DNA from: Haloferula luteola
GTDB taxonomy: Bacteria > Verrucomicrobiota > Verrucomicrobiia > Verrucomicrobiales > Akkermansiaceae
Length of the DNA stretch: 64,000 nucleotides
Reading direction: 5' to 3'
Assembly: GCF_014201715.1 (NCBI RefSeq)
Contig: NZ_JACHFD010000018.1
Location: forward strand, 20,136-84,135
Shown: in pieces, positions 62,021 to 64,000 of the stretch
Layout of the letters: every line of letters begins with the position of its first letter
Position numbering within the stretch: position 1 is the stretch's first letter
Made by a program: the position numbers and the translations under genes
Notes under the pieces: model-generated
What the model saw: only the letters and a program-made list of their open reading frames with translations
What the model was told of the DNA's origin: nothing
The model's database searches: none

Positions 62021-63820
62021 TTATTTGGAAAGCCATCCGTATATCACGGCGTCATCCTTCGTGTAATAACGCCTACTTCTCGGCTTAGCATTAGGATCCG
62101 CCTTGGCCTTAGCTATATTTTCAACGTAAACCGCCCCATCATAATAACCATTCCATGACGTAGCGCTCGTTTGAGCATATGCTCCATATGCGTTTTCCGC
62201 CTTCTTCTCATGCCCGAAGACATTCCCTTTCTTACCAAACACACCATGACCGATTAGCTCATGCCACAAAAGCTCCGTTGAATTAGATACCCCGTCTTCA
62301 TTTTCATATATTTGATATATTTGCCCGCTATGTTTCACACTGCGAACCACGCCACTCTCAACTCTTATATCAATCTTGGATGTCGGCGACCAATAAACAA
62401 TTCCATCCATGTATCTCGGCGGCGACCCATACTTCAACTTGTATTCGTCCGTCTCGCTCTTAATTGCCTCGACAAGAGCGCTCCCCAGCTTAAGGTCGTC
62501 GCCTTTTAGATCACCCGGCTTTTTGTTCAACCTTAATACATACGTGCCCGTCTCTTTACTTTCCTCATCCCAACATAGCGCATGCCCGAACAGGCTCAAC
62601 GCTTTCAGGGCAGACCCTCGGTATTCTTCACCCTCGGTAGTGACCACCTTACCCCCGAGCAGATCCACGCAACGAACTGCACTATTGGATAAAAAACCAT
62701 ACAAATTAATCCCGCCTGCTTCTTCGATGGGATCCCTCGATGGCCACCGCCCGGTCATCGGATCGTAGTAACGATAACCGTAGTAGAGGAAGTCACTCCC
62801 CGTGTCCTGTGGCTTTGTCGAAAATCCGTAGCTCGGCACGGTGCCTAGGGAAGCAATTCCATTGGTGCTAGTCGCCAGCTTCTCTTCGAAGATTCGATTT
62901 CCGAAGGGATCGTAATCCATACGCTGGAGGAGTTCCCCGTCTCCGGCCGACCATGAGATGATGTTCCCATTGGCGTCGTAGCCAGGAAGGTAGTGACGAT
63001 TGGTGGTGTCGTGATACGAAACGGCGAGCAGGCCGCCCACCCCACCTGCATCCTGAAAGTTTGTCCTACCGTAGGGAGTGGCTCCGCCACCACCGAGGTC
63101 GAGGCCCCAAAGCTGGGTGCGACGCAAAACGTAGCTGCCTGTTGTTGGCGTGCCGGTGCCGGTTGCCACGGCATCCCATTCTGCGACCGGATTCCAGTCG
63201 TCGTAAACGAACCCGGTGATGGTCGTTTTCGTCGGGGAGGATCGCGCGTCAGCAACCTTTCTTCCAATCCGCCGACCGCGATAATCATACGAATACCACA
63301 GAGTCACGTTCGGAGCACCGGTTTTGGGAGTGAGTTTCACGAGTCGATTTTCACCGTCCCAAGTGTAGGTCCAGCGCGAGTCGGTTGTCAAATTTCCATC
63401 CAGATCATAAGTCCGTGCTTCACTCGCCTTGGGCACCCAATGCTCGATGGACGCCTGCAGGGTGTTGTCGCTTTGCAGCTTGACGGTCGTCGTGGATTTC
63501 CGGCCAGTGGTGGTGTTGCCCGTGGACTGCATCCGCAGCCCGTAAAGGTCGCCTTGGCTGGTGATGGATTGGACGGTCGTGTAGGTGGTGGCCGTGGCGG
63601 TCACCGCACCACTCGCTCTTACAAGTAGGTCGAAGGTGCCCGGGTGGGCGATGTTGGTGTATTGGTTGAGATCGTTGCGGGTGTAGGTGAGGGTGGAAGT
63701 GTTCGGGGAGGTGCCGAAGGTGGCGGTAGTCCGATTCCCGATCTCATCGTAGGCATAGCCATAGCTCTGCCCCGGAACGGCGGCGTCCGTAGCGGTCTTC
63801 TTGATCGCACCGGTGACTTC
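62021..63820 (-). pseudogene. 5'-truncated Rhs/YD-repeat protein with C-terminal toxin-like domain
   Basis: The frame is open for 599 codons from 63820 to the stop at 62021 and has no start; a TGA supplied by the right 85-bp repeat blocks it at 63821-63823. YD repeats (YDEIGNRTT, YTRNDLNQYTN, YDLDGNLTTDSRWTYTWDGENRLVKLTP, YDYRGRRIGRK, YDPFGNRIF) lead to the conserved Rhs core end YYDPMTGRWPSRDPIEEAGGINLYGFLSNS. The remaining 215 residues are a variable tip beginning near LLGGKVVTTEGEEY and containing WHELIGHG (codons for H at about 62261-62263 and 62246-62248), an HExxxH-like motif, plus GHEKKAEN. Full Rhs proteins are 1,000-2,000 residues, so most of the gene is gone. It might still be expressed as a short CT from an internal GTG (for example at 63604). 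Confidence 0.85.
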
Positions 63821-63905
63821 TCAAAGGGGTCAGTCCTCGCACTTTCACATTGTGGTTGCGGGTGTCACTTTGCTCTTTCTGGGTTGATGGCCCCGTCACT
63901 CCGTT
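63821..63905 (-). repeat. 85-bp perfect inverted repeat, right copy
   Basis: Exact inverted partner of 61248-61332. Its TGA end abuts the Rhs frame at 63820, so the Rhs 5' part was lost or separated at this boundary. To its right the sequence carries the end of another gene reading leftward. Confidence 0.95.
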
Positions 63906-63954
63906 GTAACCGTGGTCTGTGCCGCCGTTTGATTTTTCTTGGCGGCAGCGGTTA

Positions 63955-64000
63955 TCAGGCAGCCTTCCGTGCTCGTTTTCCCTGTTGTGCTTGCAGCCAG
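63955..64000 (-). CDS. 3' end of a gene entering from beyond the right edge
   Basis: On the minus strand one frame reads WLQAQQGKRARKAA and stops at 63955-63957. The basic end is typical of transposases and other DNA-binding proteins. Only 14 codons are visible, so identity is a guess. A second open frame would end inside the repeat at 63896. Confidence 0.3.
   Translation of the reverse strand, partial: WLQAQQGKRARKAA

Overview
The window is GC-rich, densely coded DNA that looks like a chromosome segment from the phylum Verrucomicrobiota. The support is the set of families present: a DUF1592/DUF1552 cytochrome-like pair, an NPYAPP-type membrane protein, several secreted helical-repeat proteins, a GH92 mannosidase and a PL10 pectate lyase. 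No rRNA or single-copy phylogenetic marker other than rpsB and tsf is present, so the placement is inference. Most starts lack a clear Shine-Dalgarno sequence; I chose them from signal peptides, family N-termini and TGATG/ATGA overlaps.

Layout. 1-3.9 kb: a membrane protein cut by the left edge, a GH25-like lipoprotein, then rpsB and tsf with a leader hairpin and an intergenic terminator. 3.9-8.6 kb: a two-gene operon of an ECF sigma factor fused to a membrane anchor and helical-repeat domain plus a second repeat protein, then a metallophosphoesterase. 8.65-9.29 kb: seven tandem palindrome-rich repeats. 9.3-18 kb: a peptide-ligase/transglutaminase cluster (TG-DUF2126, circularly permuted ATP-grasp fused to alpha-E, three further transglutaminases). 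18-20.1 kb: a MYG1-family protein, a secreted protein and a small helical protein. 20.2-28.3 kb: GH92, DUF1552 and DUF1592 proteins in one direction, then an S4-domain protein. 28.4-35 kb: SSS transporter, serine hydrolase, nitroreductase, pectate lyase and 5'-nucleotidase-like protein. 35-41.6 kb: TetR, outer-membrane factor, adaptor and RND pump, with an operator-like inverted repeat upstream. 41.8-47.6 kb: repeat protein, DUF3108 protein, a secreted protein of lower GC, a TrhO-RluA fusion and tRNA-Ala(GGC). 47.7-58.6 kb: MscS channel, thioredoxin-like lipoprotein, Na+/H+ antiporter, riboflavin synthase, DUF2752 protein, 2-oxoacid dehydrogenase E1alpha/E1beta/E2, nucleotidyltransferase, SpoU methyltransferase and a NarL-type response regulator.

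58.9-64 kb is accessory DNA: IS5 and IS66 transposase remnants, an orphan secreted protein, and a 5'-truncated Rhs gene with a novel-looking C-terminal domain followed by a candidate immunity gene. This Rhs cassette is bracketed by a perfect 85-bp inverted repeat.

The best leads for uncharacterised biology are the ATP-grasp/DUF2126/transglutaminase cluster, the membrane-tethered sigma factor operon, the multi-hairpin repeat array, the TrhO-RluA fusion and the Rhs-tip cassette with its inverted repeat.
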